52,601 bases of DNA, taken from contig CALXKM010000016.1 in NCBI GenBank assembly GCA_944388865.1, positions 1 through 52,601 of the forward strand, read 5' to 3'. Positions 8,197 to 16,979 of the stretch are shown one piece after another. This DNA is from an uncultured Duodenibacillus sp. (lineage in GTDB: Bacteria; Pseudomonadota; Gammaproteobacteria; Burkholderiales; Burkholderiaceae_F). Each line of letters starts with the position of its first letter. The first letter of the stretch is position 1. The notes under the pieces are model-generated. The model made no database searches. It had not been told where the DNA came from and was given only the letters and a program-made list of their open reading frames with translations. Made by a program: the position numbers and the translations under genes.

Positions 8197-9297
8197 TTAC
8201 TTTTTTCGAAGCGTCAGCTGCAGATCTTCGCCCACGCGGCAGACGTCGTGAAAGCGCCAGCGCTGCACCTCATCCATCTTGAGGCATTGAGGCAAGCGTG
8301 CAATGGGCAAACCTTCGCCCATCAGGCAGGGCGCACAAAAGCACACGATTTCATCAATCAGCCCGGCCGCAAGCAGCGCGCCATTTAATCCCGCTCCCGC
8401 CTCTACGTGAAGTTCGTTGACCGCATCAGCACCGATGGAGGCAATGACGGTCTTCAAATCGAGCCCCTCTTGGGCGTCCTCAATGACGCGCACCTCGGCG
8501 CCCGCCTTTTCAAGCGCTGCGATTTTAATGGGATCGGCTGCTTTTCCAACAAAAATGACGCATCGCCGGCCCTGCAGAATCTTTGCATTCACCGGCGTCT
8601 GAGCCCAGCGATCCACCACGTACTTGACAGGGCTCGGATAGTCGCCCTCGAGCCTCACATTCATCTGAGGATCGTCGGCGAGCACCGTGCCGATGCCGGT
8701 GAGCAGTCCCTGCGCGCGCGCCCGCAGCAAGTGCCCGGCGCGGCGTGCTTGAGCCCCTGTGATCCACTGACTTTGCCCGTTGGCAAGCGCCGTTCGTCCA
8801 TCGAGGCTCGCTGCGGTCTTCATGCGCACCCAGGGCGTTGATCTCTGCATGCGGGTAAGAAACCCTATATTGGCCTCATAGGCCTCTTGCTCGCAGACGC
8901 CGCAGTCGACTTCAATGCCGGCATCTTTGAGCATGGCAAGGCCTTTGCCGGCCACCAAAGGATTGGGGTCGCGCAAAGCGGCCACAACGCGGCCGGCCTT
9001 CTCCTGAATCAACCGCAGGGCGCACGGCGGCGTTCTGCCATAGTGCGAACAGGGTTCAAGCGTGACGTAAAACGTAGCGCCCTCAACAGACTTGCCAGCC
9101 TTCTGAGCGTTGTTGATGGCGTCAATTTCGGCATGCGCGCTGCCCGGCGCATGCGTGTAGCCGCGAGCAATCTCAATGCCGTCGCGCACGATCACGCAGC
9201 CCACGGCAGGATTAGGAGGCGCAACGAACTGTCCCTTGCGGCTTTCCGCAACGGCCTCAAGCATCCATTGGCGGTCCTGCTGACAGGAAGGCGTCAC
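8197..9297 (-). CDS. ribD: Bifunctional riboflavin deaminase/reductase RibD
   Basis: Deaminates diaminohydroxyphosphoribosyl-aminopyrimidine and reduces the ribosyl side chain. The 366-residue protein has an N-terminal cytidine-deaminase-like zinc domain (HAEIDA near residue 54, then TLEPCSHYGRTPPC) and a C-terminal dihydrofolate-reductase-like domain starting near WVRMKTAASLDGR. The start is a GTG at 9297 that overlaps the nrdR stop codon (GTGA), supported by GGGAG nine bases upstream; this implies translational coupling with nrdR. The next in-frame ATG, 11 codons in, would remove the start of the deaminase helix. Confidence 0.95.
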   Translation of the reverse strand: MTPSCQQDRQWMLEAVAESRKGQFVAPPNPAVGCVIVRDGIEIARGYTHAPGSAHAEIDAINNAQKAGKSVEGATFYVTLEPCSHYGRTPPCALRLIQEKAGRVVAALRDPNPLVAGKGLAMLKDAGIEVDCGVCEQEAYEANIGFLTRMQRSTPWVRMKTAASLDGRTALANGQSQWITGAQARRAGHLLRARAQGLLTGIGTVLADDPQMNVRLEGDYPSPVKYVVDRWAQTPVNAKILQGRRCVIFVGKAADPIKIAALEKAGAEVRVIEDAQEGLDLKTVIASIGADAVNELHVEAGAGLNGALLAAGLIDEIVCFCAPCLMGEGLPIARLPQCLKMDEVQRWRFHDVCRVGEDLQLTLRKK

Positions 9298-9797
9298 TTG
9301 TCAGCTCCCGCGCCTTGCGGGGCACTTTTGCTTTGCTGAGCCGTCTCGGCCTCGTCGAGCCCCAGCATCAAACGATGAAAGCCCTCAGGATCATCCACGT
9401 TGTAGTAGACGCTGGCAAAGCGAACATAGGCAACGGCATCGAGCTTTTTGAGCTCCTTGAGCACGAGCTCGCCCACTTTGGCCGATGGAACCTCGCGCTC
9501 GCCCAGCGTACGCAGCTGCTGCTCAATGCTTGAAATCACCTCTTCAATGCGTTCGGACGAAACCGGACGCTTTCTCAGAGCCAGGCGTATTGAGGAACGA
9601 ATTTTTTCTCGGTCGTACTCTCGACGATCGCCTGTGCGCTTGACGATGACGGGCATGTTGAGCTCGGCCCGCTCAAACGTCGTAAACCTCTTGCCGCACA
9701 CCGAACAGACGCGGCGGCGGCGAATTGAAAAGCCGTCATCGCTTGAGCGCGAATCAATAACGGCGGAATCCTTGGCTTTGCAAAACGGACATCGCAT
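9294..9797 (-). CDS. nrdR: Transcriptional repressor NrdR
   Basis: ATP/dATP-sensing repressor of ribonucleotide reductase genes. The 167 residues contain the N-terminal zinc ribbon (Cys3, Cys6, Cys31, Cys34 in MRCPFC and VCSVCGKRF) followed by the ATP-cone domain (PVIVKRTGDRREYDREK...), which is the full family plan of about 150 residues. The C-terminal 15-20 residues are a Ser/Gln/Ala-rich tail. ATG at 9797 has AGAGGA upstream. It sits between glyA and ribD in the common betaproteobacterial order glyA-nrdR-ribD. Confidence 0.97.
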   Translation of the reverse strand: MRCPFCKAKDSAVIDSRSSDDGFSIRRRRVCSVCGKRFTTFERAELNMPVIVKRTGDRREYDREKIRSSIRLALRKRPVSSERIEEVISSIEQQLRTLGEREVPSAKVGELVLKELKKLDAVAYVRFASVYYNVDDPEGFHRLMLGLDEAETAQQSKSAPQGAGADK

Positions 9798-9886
9798 GGC
9801 GATCCTCTTGGAGTCTTCCTACGGGGGCAAAAGTGCCGGCGAAACTTAACTATTTTAGTCCGCCGAACACCTTGCGTTTCCTGACT

Positions 9887-11152
9887 TTACACGCGATAGA
9901 CCGGGAACATCGCCGTGAGTTGATCGACCTCGCGGCGAACGCGCTCGAGCACGGCCGCATCCTCAGGCGCTTCAAGAAGATCGGCCATCAGATTGGCGGT
10001 CTTTCTCATTTCGGCCTCCTTGAAGCCGCGGGTGGTCATGGCCGGCGTGCCAAGACGGATGCCCGAGGTGACGAAAGGCTTCTCCGGATCGTTGTGAATG
10101 GCGTTCTTGTTGACCGTAATGTGCGCTGCCCCCAAGAGCGCTTCGGCCGCCTTGCCCGTGATGTGCATCGGACGCAGATCCACAAGCATGACATGACTCT
10201 GGGTTCCGCCCGAGACAATGCGCAGACCTCGCTTTTCGAGCTCTTCGGCCAAAACAGCAGCGTTTTTCATCACCTGCCGGCCATAATCCTTGAATTCGGG
10301 CTTGAGCGCTTCGCCCAGAGCAACAGCCTTAGCTGCAATGACATGCATGAGGGGCCCGCCCTGCATGCCGGGGAACACAGCCGAGTTGATGGCCTTTTCC
10401 AGATCGGGACGGCAGAAAATGATGCCGCCGCGCGGACCGCGCAGGCTCTTGTGCGTGGTGGTCGTCACAATGTCGGCGCTGCCAAAGGGAGAGGGATAGA
10501 CGCCCGCGGCTATAAGTCCCGCGTAGTGAGCCATGTCGACCATCAAAAGAGCGCCCACGCTGTGGGCAATGTCGGCAAAGCGCTTGAAGTCGATGCGAAG
10601 CGAATAGGCCGAAGCTCCGGCGATGATGAGTTTGGGCTTGTGCTCCTTGGCCAGGCGCTCCACCTCATCGTAGTCAATAGCCTCTTTTTCGTCATCAACG
10701 CCGTAGCTGACGATGTTGAAGTACTTGCCAGAGAAGTTGATCTTCATGCCATGGGTAAGGTGTCCGCCGTCGGCAAGACTCATGCCCATAATGGTGTCGC
10801 CCGGATTGGCCACGGCCATCAGCACCGCCTCATTGGCCTGAGCACCGGAGTGAGGCTGCACATTGACGGCCATCTCGACGCCCGCAGGCTCGCAAAAGAG
10901 CTTTTTGGCACGCTCGATGGCAATGCGCTCAATTTCATCGACATACTGACAGCCGCCGTAGTAGCGCTTGCCGGGATAGCCCTCGGCATATTTGTTAGTG
11001 AGCTGACTGCCCTGAGCCTGCATCACGGCCGGAGAAGCGTAGTTTTCGCTTGCAATGAGCTCAATGTGCTGCTCTTGGCGCTGCATTTCCGCAGCAATGA
11101 ACTTCCAGACTTCGCTGTCGCAGGCTGCGACGGTGTTCGAATAGTGGTACAT
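9887..11152 (-). CDS. glyA: Serine hydroxymethyltransferase
   Basis: PLP enzyme that interconverts serine and glycine with tetrahydrofolate, the main source of one-carbon units. The 421-residue product has the conserved [20 protein letters not shown] near residue 31, [10 protein letters not shown], the [12 protein letters not shown] block and the PLP-lysine motif [14 protein letters not shown]. The frame is open 112 codons further upstream, but the true start is ATG 11152 (MYHYSN), which gives the normal family length and has AAAGGAATCAGGGG just upstream. It is divergent from the phosphate transporter gene. Confidence 0.97.
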   Translation of the reverse strand: MYHYSNTVAACDSEVWKFIAAEMQRQEQHIELIASENYASPAVMQAQGSQLTNKYAEGYPGKRYYGGCQYVDEIERIAIERAKKLFCEPAGVEMAVNVQPHSGAQANEAVLMAVANPGDTIMGMSLADGGHLTHGMKINFSGKYFNIVSYGVDDEKEAIDYDEVERLAKEHKPKLIIAGASAYSLRIDFKRFADIAHSVGALLMVDMAHYAGLIAAGVYPSPFGSADIVTTTTHKSLRGPRGGIIFCRPDLEKAINSAVFPGMQGGPLMHVIAAKAVALGEALKPEFKDYGRQVMKNAAVLAEELEKRGLRIVSGGTQSHVMLVDLRPMHITGKAAEALLGAAHITVNKNAIHNDPEKPFVTSGIRLGTPAMTTRGFKEAEMRKTANLMADLLEAPEDAAVLERVRREVDQLTAMFPVYRV

Positions 11153-11511
11153 GCCCCTGATTCCTTTCGTGTGGATGAACAAGTCGGGCGCTTTCACGCG
11201 CCGCCTCTGCCGATAAAAAACGCCCTTTTCAGATTCGCGCCGGCCACGACAACGACCTGTCGCCGCAAGCCGCCCGAAAGCACCTCTTCCGGGATGCTCA
11301 TCTGAGGTACTTACATATTCAGACAACTTGTAATTATCGCATTGAGACAAAGACAAATTTGAAGACAAAACCGGCAAAAAAGCCTTTTTGTCAGGGCACG
11401 TCATCGTTTTGTCATATGTTTCGAGCCGTTTCGTCATTTTGCAAGAGCACACTGCGCGCCGAGTCTGCTTATGCCGACACATTCCCAAAAAGAAATTTTC
11501 AGGCTGAAACC
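11153..11511. other. Divergent promoter region glyA / pit
   Basis: 359 bases between two divergent starts. The glyA leader can form a hairpin GGCGC(TTTCAC)GCGCC at 11187-11202. The half next to the phosphate transporter carries regularly spaced GTCA repeats, listed separately. I see no riboswitch that I can name. Confidence 0.5.
11388..11437 (+). promoter_or_regulatory. Candidate Pho-box array (PhoB site) upstream of pit
   Basis: Seven-base words resembling the PhoB half-site CTGTCAT occur at 11388 (TTGTCAG), 11398 (ACGTCAT), 11409 (TTGTCAT) and 11431 (TCGTCAT); the intervening register at 11420 is degenerate. Spacings are 10, 11 and 22 bases, i.e. one or two helical turns in one face, as in known Pho boxes. 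The array ends 74 bases before the start codon of a phosphate transporter, which supports the reading. No phoB gene is in the window. Confidence 0.5.
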
Positions 11512-13740
11512 ATGGAAAACTATTACTTGGCGCTATTGGCCTTTCTTGCGCTGGTAGCGGCTTTCGACTTATTTGTGGGCGTCAGCAACGACGCCGTGAA
11601 TTTTTTGAACTCCGCGCTCGGCTGCCGCATCGCTTCCTTTAAAACAACAATGCTCGTGGCAAGCATCGGCGTCATGCTCGGAGCCACCTTCTCCTCGGGC
11701 ATGATGGAAATCGCCCGCTCAGGCGTTTTCAATCCGCAGATGTTCACATTCTCGGAAATCATGGTGATCTTTTTTGCCGTGATGGTCACCGACATCATTC
11801 TTCTGGACACCTTCAATTCGCTCGGACTGCCGACTTCGACCACCGTCTCGATCGTCTTCGAACTGCTCGGCAGCGCTCTGGCTGCCGCAGCCTACACGCT
11901 TTTGGCCGACGGCAAGTCGATCGTTGAAGTCGCCCAATACATCAACAGCTCCAAGTCGCTGACCATCATCTCGGGCATTCTGATTTCCGTCGTGGTAGCT
12001 TTTGTTTCAGGCACCGTCGTTCAGTACATCGCTCGCCTGATCTTTACCTTCAACTTTGAAAAGATGTACCGGCGCATCGGCGGCCTGTACGCGGGCTTTG
12101 CCATCACGGCCATCTTCTACTTCCTGGTGATGAAGGGCGCCAAGGGCGCGAGCTTCATGCAGCCCGAATGGATTGCATTCATGACGAAGTACACCTTCGA
12201 GATCGTCTCGACTCTCTTTGTTGTTCTGTCGGCAGTCTTTCAAGCACTCATCATCTTTGCCAACGTCAACATCTTCAAGATCATCATTTTGGCTGGTACG
12301 TTTGCCTTGGCTTTTGCCTTTGCGGGCAACGACCTTGTGAACTTTGTGGGCGTGCCGCTGGCAGCGCTCGACTCCTACAACGAGTGGATTGCCTCGGGCG
12401 CTGCGGCCGATGCCTTTACGATGGAAAGTCTTCTGAAGCCCACCGTGGCCAACACCTTCTTGCTGCTGCTTGCCGGCCTCATCATGGTGCTCACATTATG
12501 GTTCTCGCGCAAGGCTCAGATTGTGATTCAAACCTCGATCAACCTCTCTTCGAGCAACTCCGGCGAACAAGAACAGTTCGGAAGTTCGCTCCCAGGCCGC
12601 GTCATCGTGCGCGCCAGCATGGGCCTAGGCCGAATCATCAATCAGATCATCCCGATGGGCATTCAAAACGGCATCAACAAGCGTTTTGAGCCCAAAAAGC
12701 TCGTCAAGGGCGAAACGCCTCTTCCCTTTGACTATGTGCGCGCCTCGATCAATCTCGTTGTGAGCGCCATTTTGATTGCCTCGGCCACGAGCCTGAAGCT
12801 GCCGCTGTCGACGACCTACGTGACCTTCATGGTTGCCATGGGCTCGAGCTTTGCCGACGGTGCATGGGATCGTGAAACGGCCGTCTACCGCGTCTCGGGC
12901 GTTCTCACCGTGATCAGCGGCTGGTTCCTGACGGCCATCAGCGCCTCGACCATGGCCGCCGTGATCTGCTGGCTTACTTTCTGGGGCGAAGGCATTGCCG
13001 CGTTGATTTTTGCCGTCGGCTCGACCTTCCTGCTGATTCGCTCAAATCTTCGAGCCAAATTGGAGACTGCCAACATCCGCGCCGATCTCGATACGCGCTA
13101 CGATGCAGCCAAGGTTCAGGAACTGGCCCACCAAAAGACCAACGAGAATTTCGGCAAGACCGTCTCCATCTTCAGCAATGTGGTTCAGAATTTTCTTGCC
13201 GACAAAGAGTCGTCCCTGCGTCATGCCAAGACGGAAAGCTCGGAGCTCTTTGACAAGATGAGCGCCGACAGAAGCCTCTACTACCGCATGGCAAATTCGA
13301 GCTTCAAGCCGACCAAGGACGATTTTGACGCTCGCTACTGCTATTACCGCATCTCGACCAACATCCGCGAGGTCGGCCGCGAGCTGCAGGCTCTCTCCAA
13401 GCTTGCCGCCGAGCATGTGGCCAACCGCCACCGCATCTATCAGGGCGAGCTCAAAAAGGAACTCATTGAACTTGCCGAGTACCTCTCCAAGATTTCGACT
13501 AATGCCCAGGGCTCTCTCGACATCCAGAGCATTCTTGAGCACAGCACGGAAGCCAGCGACAAGATCGACGCCATGCAGGCCGAACTACTGCGCCGCATCC
13601 CCGACGACAAGCTCTCCGTGAGAGGCTGCGAGCTTTACCTCAACTTCCTGGTCTTTGCTCGTGAATTCGTCAACCGCTGCTCGATAGCCGCCGTGCTTGA
13701 GAACCAGCTCAGTGACATCACCCGCAAAAAGTCCGCCTAA
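11512..13740 (+). CDS. PiT-family inorganic phosphate transporter with long C-terminal cytoplasmic domain
   Basis: Cation-coupled phosphate symporter of the inner membrane. The 742-residue protein has two PiT repeats: N-terminal [16 protein letters not shown] plus [13 protein letters not shown], and a second copy with [19 protein letters not shown] and [17 protein letters not shown]. The remaining ~190 residues after the last membrane segment (from about residue 505) are helical and charged and resemble PhoU-like or coiled domains; E. coli PitA (499 residues) lacks this. ATG 11512 ([11 protein letters not shown]) is chosen over upstream in-frame codons that read through the promoter. A Pho-box-like array lies in front. 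It could also carry other oxyanions. Confidence 0.9.
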   Translation: MENYYLALLAFLALVAAFDLFVGVSNDAVNFLNSALGCRIASFKTTMLVASIGVMLGATFSSGMMEIARSGVFNPQMFTFSEIMVIFFAVMVTDIILLDTFNSLGLPTSTTVSIVFELLGSALAAAAYTLLADGKSIVEVAQYINSSKSLTIISGILISVVVAFVSGTVVQYIARLIFTFNFEKMYRRIGGLYAGFAITAIFYFLVMKGAKGASFMQPEWIAFMTKYTFEIVSTLFVVLSAVFQALIIFANVNIFKIIILAGTFALAFAFAGNDLVNFVGVPLAALDSYNEWIASGAAADAFTMESLLKPTVANTFLLLLAGLIMVLTLWFSRKAQIVIQTSINLSSSNSGEQEQFGSSLPGRVIVRASMGLGRIINQIIPMGIQNGINKRFEPKKLVKGETPLPFDYVRASINLVVSAILIASATSLKLPLSTTYVTFMVAMGSSFADGAWDRETAVYRVSGVLTVISGWFLTAISASTMAAVICWLTFWGEGIAALIFAVGSTFLLIRSNLRAKLETANIRADLDTRYDAAKVQELAHQKTNENFGKTVSIFSNVVQNFLADKESSLRHAKTESSELFDKMSADRSLYYRMANSSFKPTKDDFDARYCYYRISTNIREVGRELQALSKLAAEHVANRHRIYQGELKKELIELAEYLSKISTNAQGSLDIQSILEHSTEASDKIDAMQAELLRRIPDDKLSVRGCELYLNFLVFAREFVNRCSIAAVLENQLSDITRKKSA

Positions 13741-13800
13741 CCTCCTCGGACGCTGGCAATCGGCTCACTGCGCTGGCCGCCTGCCGCATTGACCTCAAGG

Positions 13801-13827
13801 CCTCGCTCTCTTGGCGAGGTCTTTTTT
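13801..13827 (+). terminator. Rho-independent terminator of pit
   Basis: Stem CCTCGC (13801-13806) / GCGAGG (13814-13819) followed by a T-rich tract (TCTTTTTTG). It lies 60 bases after the phosphate transporter stop codon. Confidence 0.8.
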
Positions 13828-13916
13828 GTTTGCGTGCTTTGCATGCTCCATTAAGCACGGGCTGATGGCGCTGATACAATCGGCAAGTTTTTTCAGCGCT
13901 CTGTTCTATTTTGCGC

Positions 13917-14357
13917 ATGCTCATTGAAACTTTGACGAATTTTTTTGCCGGCGAAGGCGGCATCTGGGCGCTGTGCGCTTCGGCCTTTTTGTCGGCAACG
14001 ATTCTGCCCGGCAGCTCCGAAGCTATTCTGACGGCTGCCCTTGCCTCGTCTGCGGAAAGCTCGCGCACGCTGCTGTTGGTTGCCGCAGCAAGCCTCTTCA
14101 ACACGCTGGGGAGCATGACGTCCTGGTGCATCGGGAGATTTTTCCCCGACCGGCTTCCCAGTGCGCCGGCAATCGAACGGCTGCGCCGCTGGGGCGCCGC
14201 GGCGCTCTTTTTTGCATGGGTGCCTGTTGTCGGAGACATGCTGCCGCTTGCCGCGGGCTGGCTGAAAATCAAATTCTGGCCTGCGCTCTTTTGGACCGCG
14301 GCGGGCAAAAGCGCACGCTACAGCGCTCTTGCCGCAGCCGTTTTGAACATCCTTTGA
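13917..14357 (+). CDS. YqaA-like (DedA-superfamily) membrane protein
   Basis: About 146 residues, four hydrophobic segments. The short VTT/SNARE-associated fold is suggested by the early LSATILPGSSEAILTAAL, which corresponds to the conserved FxxSxxxPxPSE region of YqaA proteins, by NTLGSMTSWCIGR, and by the later AWVPVVGDMLPLAAGWLK with the glycine/proline-rich helix. DedA relatives act in lipid or polyprenyl-phosphate flipping and membrane homeostasis; the role of the YqaA branch is not settled. ATG 13917 or TTG 13911 could start it. It converges on the radical SAM gene. Confidence 0.8.
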   Translation: MLIETLTNFFAGEGGIWALCASAFLSATILPGSSEAILTAALASSAESSRTLLLVAAASLFNTLGSMTSWCIGRFFPDRLPSAPAIERLRRWGAAALFFAWVPVVGDMLPLAAGWLKIKFWPALFWTAAGKSARYSALAAAVLNIL

Positions 14358-14402
14358 CTGCCCGCGAGGACTTGCATGCAGAAGGCGCCCTGCCTGCGTC
14401 AA

Positions 14403-15179
14403 TCAGGGATAGCAGTGAACGTCGATGCCGCGCTCGCGCAAAATAGCAGCAATGCGCTCAAGCTCCTGAGCGCTTGCCTTTTGAAGGCCCGAGCGCGGGG
14501 TGTCGCGCGCAAGCGTATAAATGTCGACGCCTTCGGGATGAATGGCCTCGACCATATCGGCCCACGGCAGCACAAAGGCATCCGTCGTGTTGTCCACGCT
14601 TTTTCCCTCAAACGTTCCCTTCATGAACATCGTCTGAATGATGCACTTGCCTTTAAAGCTCTTCATCCAGTCAGTGACCTCATTGAGGTCGTAGCGCGCA
14701 TTGGGTCGATTGACGCGCTCAATATAGTCGCAGTCAACGGCATCGAGCTTGAGGCACGGACGATCAATGAGGCCGAGCGCCTTGCGGACATCTTCGCGAT
14801 CCAGATGCGTCGCATTGGTCAGCAGGCACACCTTTGCCTGCGCAAAGTACTTGTCGCGCAGCGCGCACGTATCCATGACGATGCCCAGAAATTCAGGGTG
14901 CGAGGTGGGCTCTCCATTTCCGGCGTAGGTCACGGCATCAATTTCCTGACCCGCAGCATGCATTGCTTTAAGCCTTTTTTCGAGCGCCTCGGCAACCTCC
15001 TCGCGCGTAGGCATTCTGAGCTTGGGACGGCGCTCGGCGTTGAGGCCGCACTCGCAGTACACGCAGTCAAAACTGCAGATCTTCCCGTCGGCCGGCAGCA
15101 AATTCACGCCAAGGCTGCGCCCGAGTCTGCGGCTTTTTACTGGTCCAAAAATCGGAGAGTCGAAAAGAATCGTCGACAT
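14403..15179 (-). CDS. Radical SAM protein, COG0731-like
   Basis: 258-residue radical SAM enzyme. The 4Fe-4S motif is CSFDCVYC (Cys-x3-Cys-x2-Cys) near residue 36, preceded by the FGPVKSRRLGRSLGVNLLP block that marks the bacterial COG0731-like group (distant relatives of archaeal wyosine synthase Taw1). The barrel motif VTYAGNGEPTSHPEF follows near residue 83. Start: ATG 15179 with GGAG nine bases upstream, rather than the open upstream codons to 15233. The substrate is unknown; a tRNA or small-protein modification is possible. It lies 57 bases downstream of pyrE and may be in its operon. Confidence 0.82.
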   Translation of the reverse strand: MSTILFDSPIFGPVKSRRLGRSLGVNLLPADGKICSFDCVYCECGLNAERRPKLRMPTREEVAEALEKRLKAMHAAGQEIDAVTYAGNGEPTSHPEFLGIVMDTCALRDKYFAQAKVCLLTNATHLDREDVRKALGLIDRPCLKLDAVDCDYIERVNRPNARYDLNEVTDWMKSFKGKCIIQTMFMKGTFEGKSVDNTTDAFVLPWADMVEAIHPEGVDIYTLARDTPRSGLQKASAQELERIAAILRERGIDVHCYP

Positions 15180-15236
15180 GGATATCTCCGCGTCTGCGAC
15201 CGATTGCACCGCAGACGCAAAAGCCTGAAGCAAAAA

Positions 15237-15926
15237 TCAGTTTTCGCGAGCCGTGGCCACCACGCCGTGCATGGCCGCCCAGGTCCAGGGAGTGTTAAGC
15301 CATTCCATGACGAGCTTGGTCTGATTCTCATCGATGATGCCCATTTGATGCGCCTTTTTCACAACCAGATCGAAGGCGATCACGTCGTAAGTCGCAATGC
15401 CCTGCTCGGCAAACAAGCGCATGGTTTCGGGAATGGCATAGTTTGTAATCGACATGACCTGCGTGACTTCGGCACCCTCTTCGCGCAAGGCGCGAATGGC
15501 ATCCAGACAGCTCAAGCCCGTCGAAATATGGTCTTCGAGCAGCAAAATGTTGAGCCCCTTGACGTCGCCGCCCTCAATACGAGAACGGTTGCCGTAAGTC
15601 TTTGCCTTCTGACGCACCATGATGGCAGGAAGTCCAAGACGGTAAGCAAGCGCAGCCGCATGCATGGAGCCTGCGGCCTCCACGCCTGCGACGACGTCAA
15701 ACTTCAGGTCATACTCTTCGACGCGGCTTGCCATCGTCTCAATGACATCGTTCCAGGCCTCGGGATGAAAGAAAAGCTTGCGATTGTCGACGTAAACGGG
15801 AGAAATCAGGCCCGACTTCAGCCGCATGGGCGCATCGGAGAGAAACTCCACTGCCTGAGCGCGAATCAGTCGCTCGGCCATGATGTCTTCGGCAATCTTG
15901 CTCGTGTAGCTCGGCTTGTAGCTCAT
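15237..15926 (-). CDS. pyrE: Orotate phosphoribosyltransferase
   Basis: Makes orotidine monophosphate from orotate and PRPP in pyrimidine synthesis. The 229-residue protein has FLSDAPMRLKSGLISPVYVDNRKL, the loop VRQKAKTYGNRSRIEGG, and the PRPP motif ILLLEDHISTGLSCLDAI, where the usual VEDVITTG reads LEDHISTG. Good ribosome site AAAGGAGAG before ATG 15926. It follows the amidohydrolase gene by 18 bases, so the pair is probably one pyrimidine-related transcript. A closely related phosphoribosyltransferase with another base specificity cannot be excluded. Confidence 0.85.
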   Translation of the reverse strand: MSYKPSYTSKIAEDIMAERLIRAQAVEFLSDAPMRLKSGLISPVYVDNRKLFFHPEAWNDVIETMASRVEEYDLKFDVVAGVEAAGSMHAAALAYRLGLPAIMVRQKAKTYGNRSRIEGGDVKGLNILLLEDHISTGLSCLDAIRALREEGAEVTQVMSITNYAIPETMRLFAEQGIATYDVIAFDLVVKKAHQMGIIDENQTKLVMEWLNTPWTWAAMHGVVATAREN

Positions 15927-15944
15927 AACAAAACTCTCCTTTGC

Positions 15945-16934
15945 TTACTGCAGACCCAGGACCTTGCGGCCGTTGACGCTGGCGATGTTGACCAACTGCT
16001 CAAAATCATCAAATCGGCAGCCCGTGGCAAGCAGCTGCAGCTCGTGCCACATGTCGCCGGCGCTCCAGGGCACCATGGCATCGCACACATTGTCCGTGCC
16101 AAGCGCCACGGTCACGCCGGCGGGCACCAGCTCGTCGACAGGCGTCATGGAGTTGTGCATGGGACCGATCTTTTCGGTGCGCGCCGTATCAATCCAGGCC
16201 GTCGGACAGCAGACCATCATGACGTCGGCCTTCTTGAGAAGATCGTACAAACGCTGACGATACATCTTGGAGTGTGCGCCGATCGAGATGCCGTGAATGG
16301 CGACGACGCGCCCCTGCATGCCGTGCTCAATGGCTTTGAGCGCAAGCATCTCGGTTTCGTACTCGCTTGACATATTGAACTGATCGACATGCACATGCAC
16401 CATCTTGTTTTGCGCTTTGGCGGTGCCAAGCAATATGTCGAAAGCTTCGGCTGCGCGACCAAAGTCGCGCTCGTCGCGCTTGGGCAGGCCGCCGATGATG
16501 TCGACCATTTCCGAGCCGATGTCAAACCACTTGCGCGCCTCGGGGTCAATGACGCCCTTCAACGTCTGATTGGCAAACTTCACCGTGATTTGATCGGCAT
16601 AATGCTCGCGGGCGCGAATGCCGGCGCGAATGGCGCGGTCTTCGGTCATCGGATCAATGTCGACAAACGTCGCGCAGGCCGTGCAGCCCTGACTGATCAT
16701 GAGCTCAAAAAACATCGAAAAGCGCCGATAGAAGTCCTCTTCGGTCGAGTCTTTCTTCAAGCGATCAAGCGCATCCCACTTCTGCTGCAGCGTGCAGGTG
16801 CGGCGCATCTCAAGAATCTCGGGCGAGAGCGTAAAGGCGCGGTCTGCGTGCGCATGCGTGTTGACCCAGCCGCCGGCCTTCATGATCGCCGGCTCAAGCA
16901 TCTCGCGGATCGTGCGCGGATTTTCTGTCGTCAT
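15945..16934 (-). CDS. Cytosine-deaminase-like amidohydrolase
   Basis: 329-residue metal-dependent hydrolase of the amidohydrolase superfamily. Ligand motifs are His27 and His29 (NTHAHADRAF), His182 (VHVHVDQ), His214 (AIHGIS) and Asp281 (ALGTDN). The pattern is closest to bacterial cytosine deaminase, but the small N-terminal beta-sandwich half is missing, so the barrel starts almost at once. The catalytic Glu of CodA (HCDE) is Gln185 here (HVDQ). Linkage to pyrE supports a pyrimidine or related base as substrate, but the Gln change makes the exact reaction uncertain. It lies between apbE and pyrE on the same strand. Confidence 0.78.
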   Translation of the reverse strand: MTTENPRTIREMLEPAIMKAGGWVNTHAHADRAFTLSPEILEMRRTCTLQQKWDALDRLKKDSTEEDFYRRFSMFFELMISQGCTACATFVDIDPMTEDRAIRAGIRAREHYADQITVKFANQTLKGVIDPEARKWFDIGSEMVDIIGGLPKRDERDFGRAAEAFDILLGTAKAQNKMVHVHVDQFNMSSEYETEMLALKAIEHGMQGRVVAIHGISIGAHSKMYRQRLYDLLKKADVMMVCCPTAWIDTARTEKIGPMHNSMTPVDELVPAGVTVALGTDNVCDAMVPWSAGDMWHELQLLATGCRFDDFEQLVNIASVNGRKVLGLQ

Positions 16935-16979
16935 GTCTAGTGTCCCGCAAAAAGAATGTTCGATCGAACCCTGAACGCA

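Noticed and set aside
9833-11305. 490-codon plus-strand open frame opposite glyA
   Set aside because: Antisense shadow of glyA, with His/Ala-rich low-information composition.
14376-16370. 664-codon plus-strand open frame
   Set aside because: It lies antisense to the radical SAM, pyrE and amidohydrolase genes, which have clear catalytic motifs. It has no recognisable domain and arises from the codon bias of the opposite strand.
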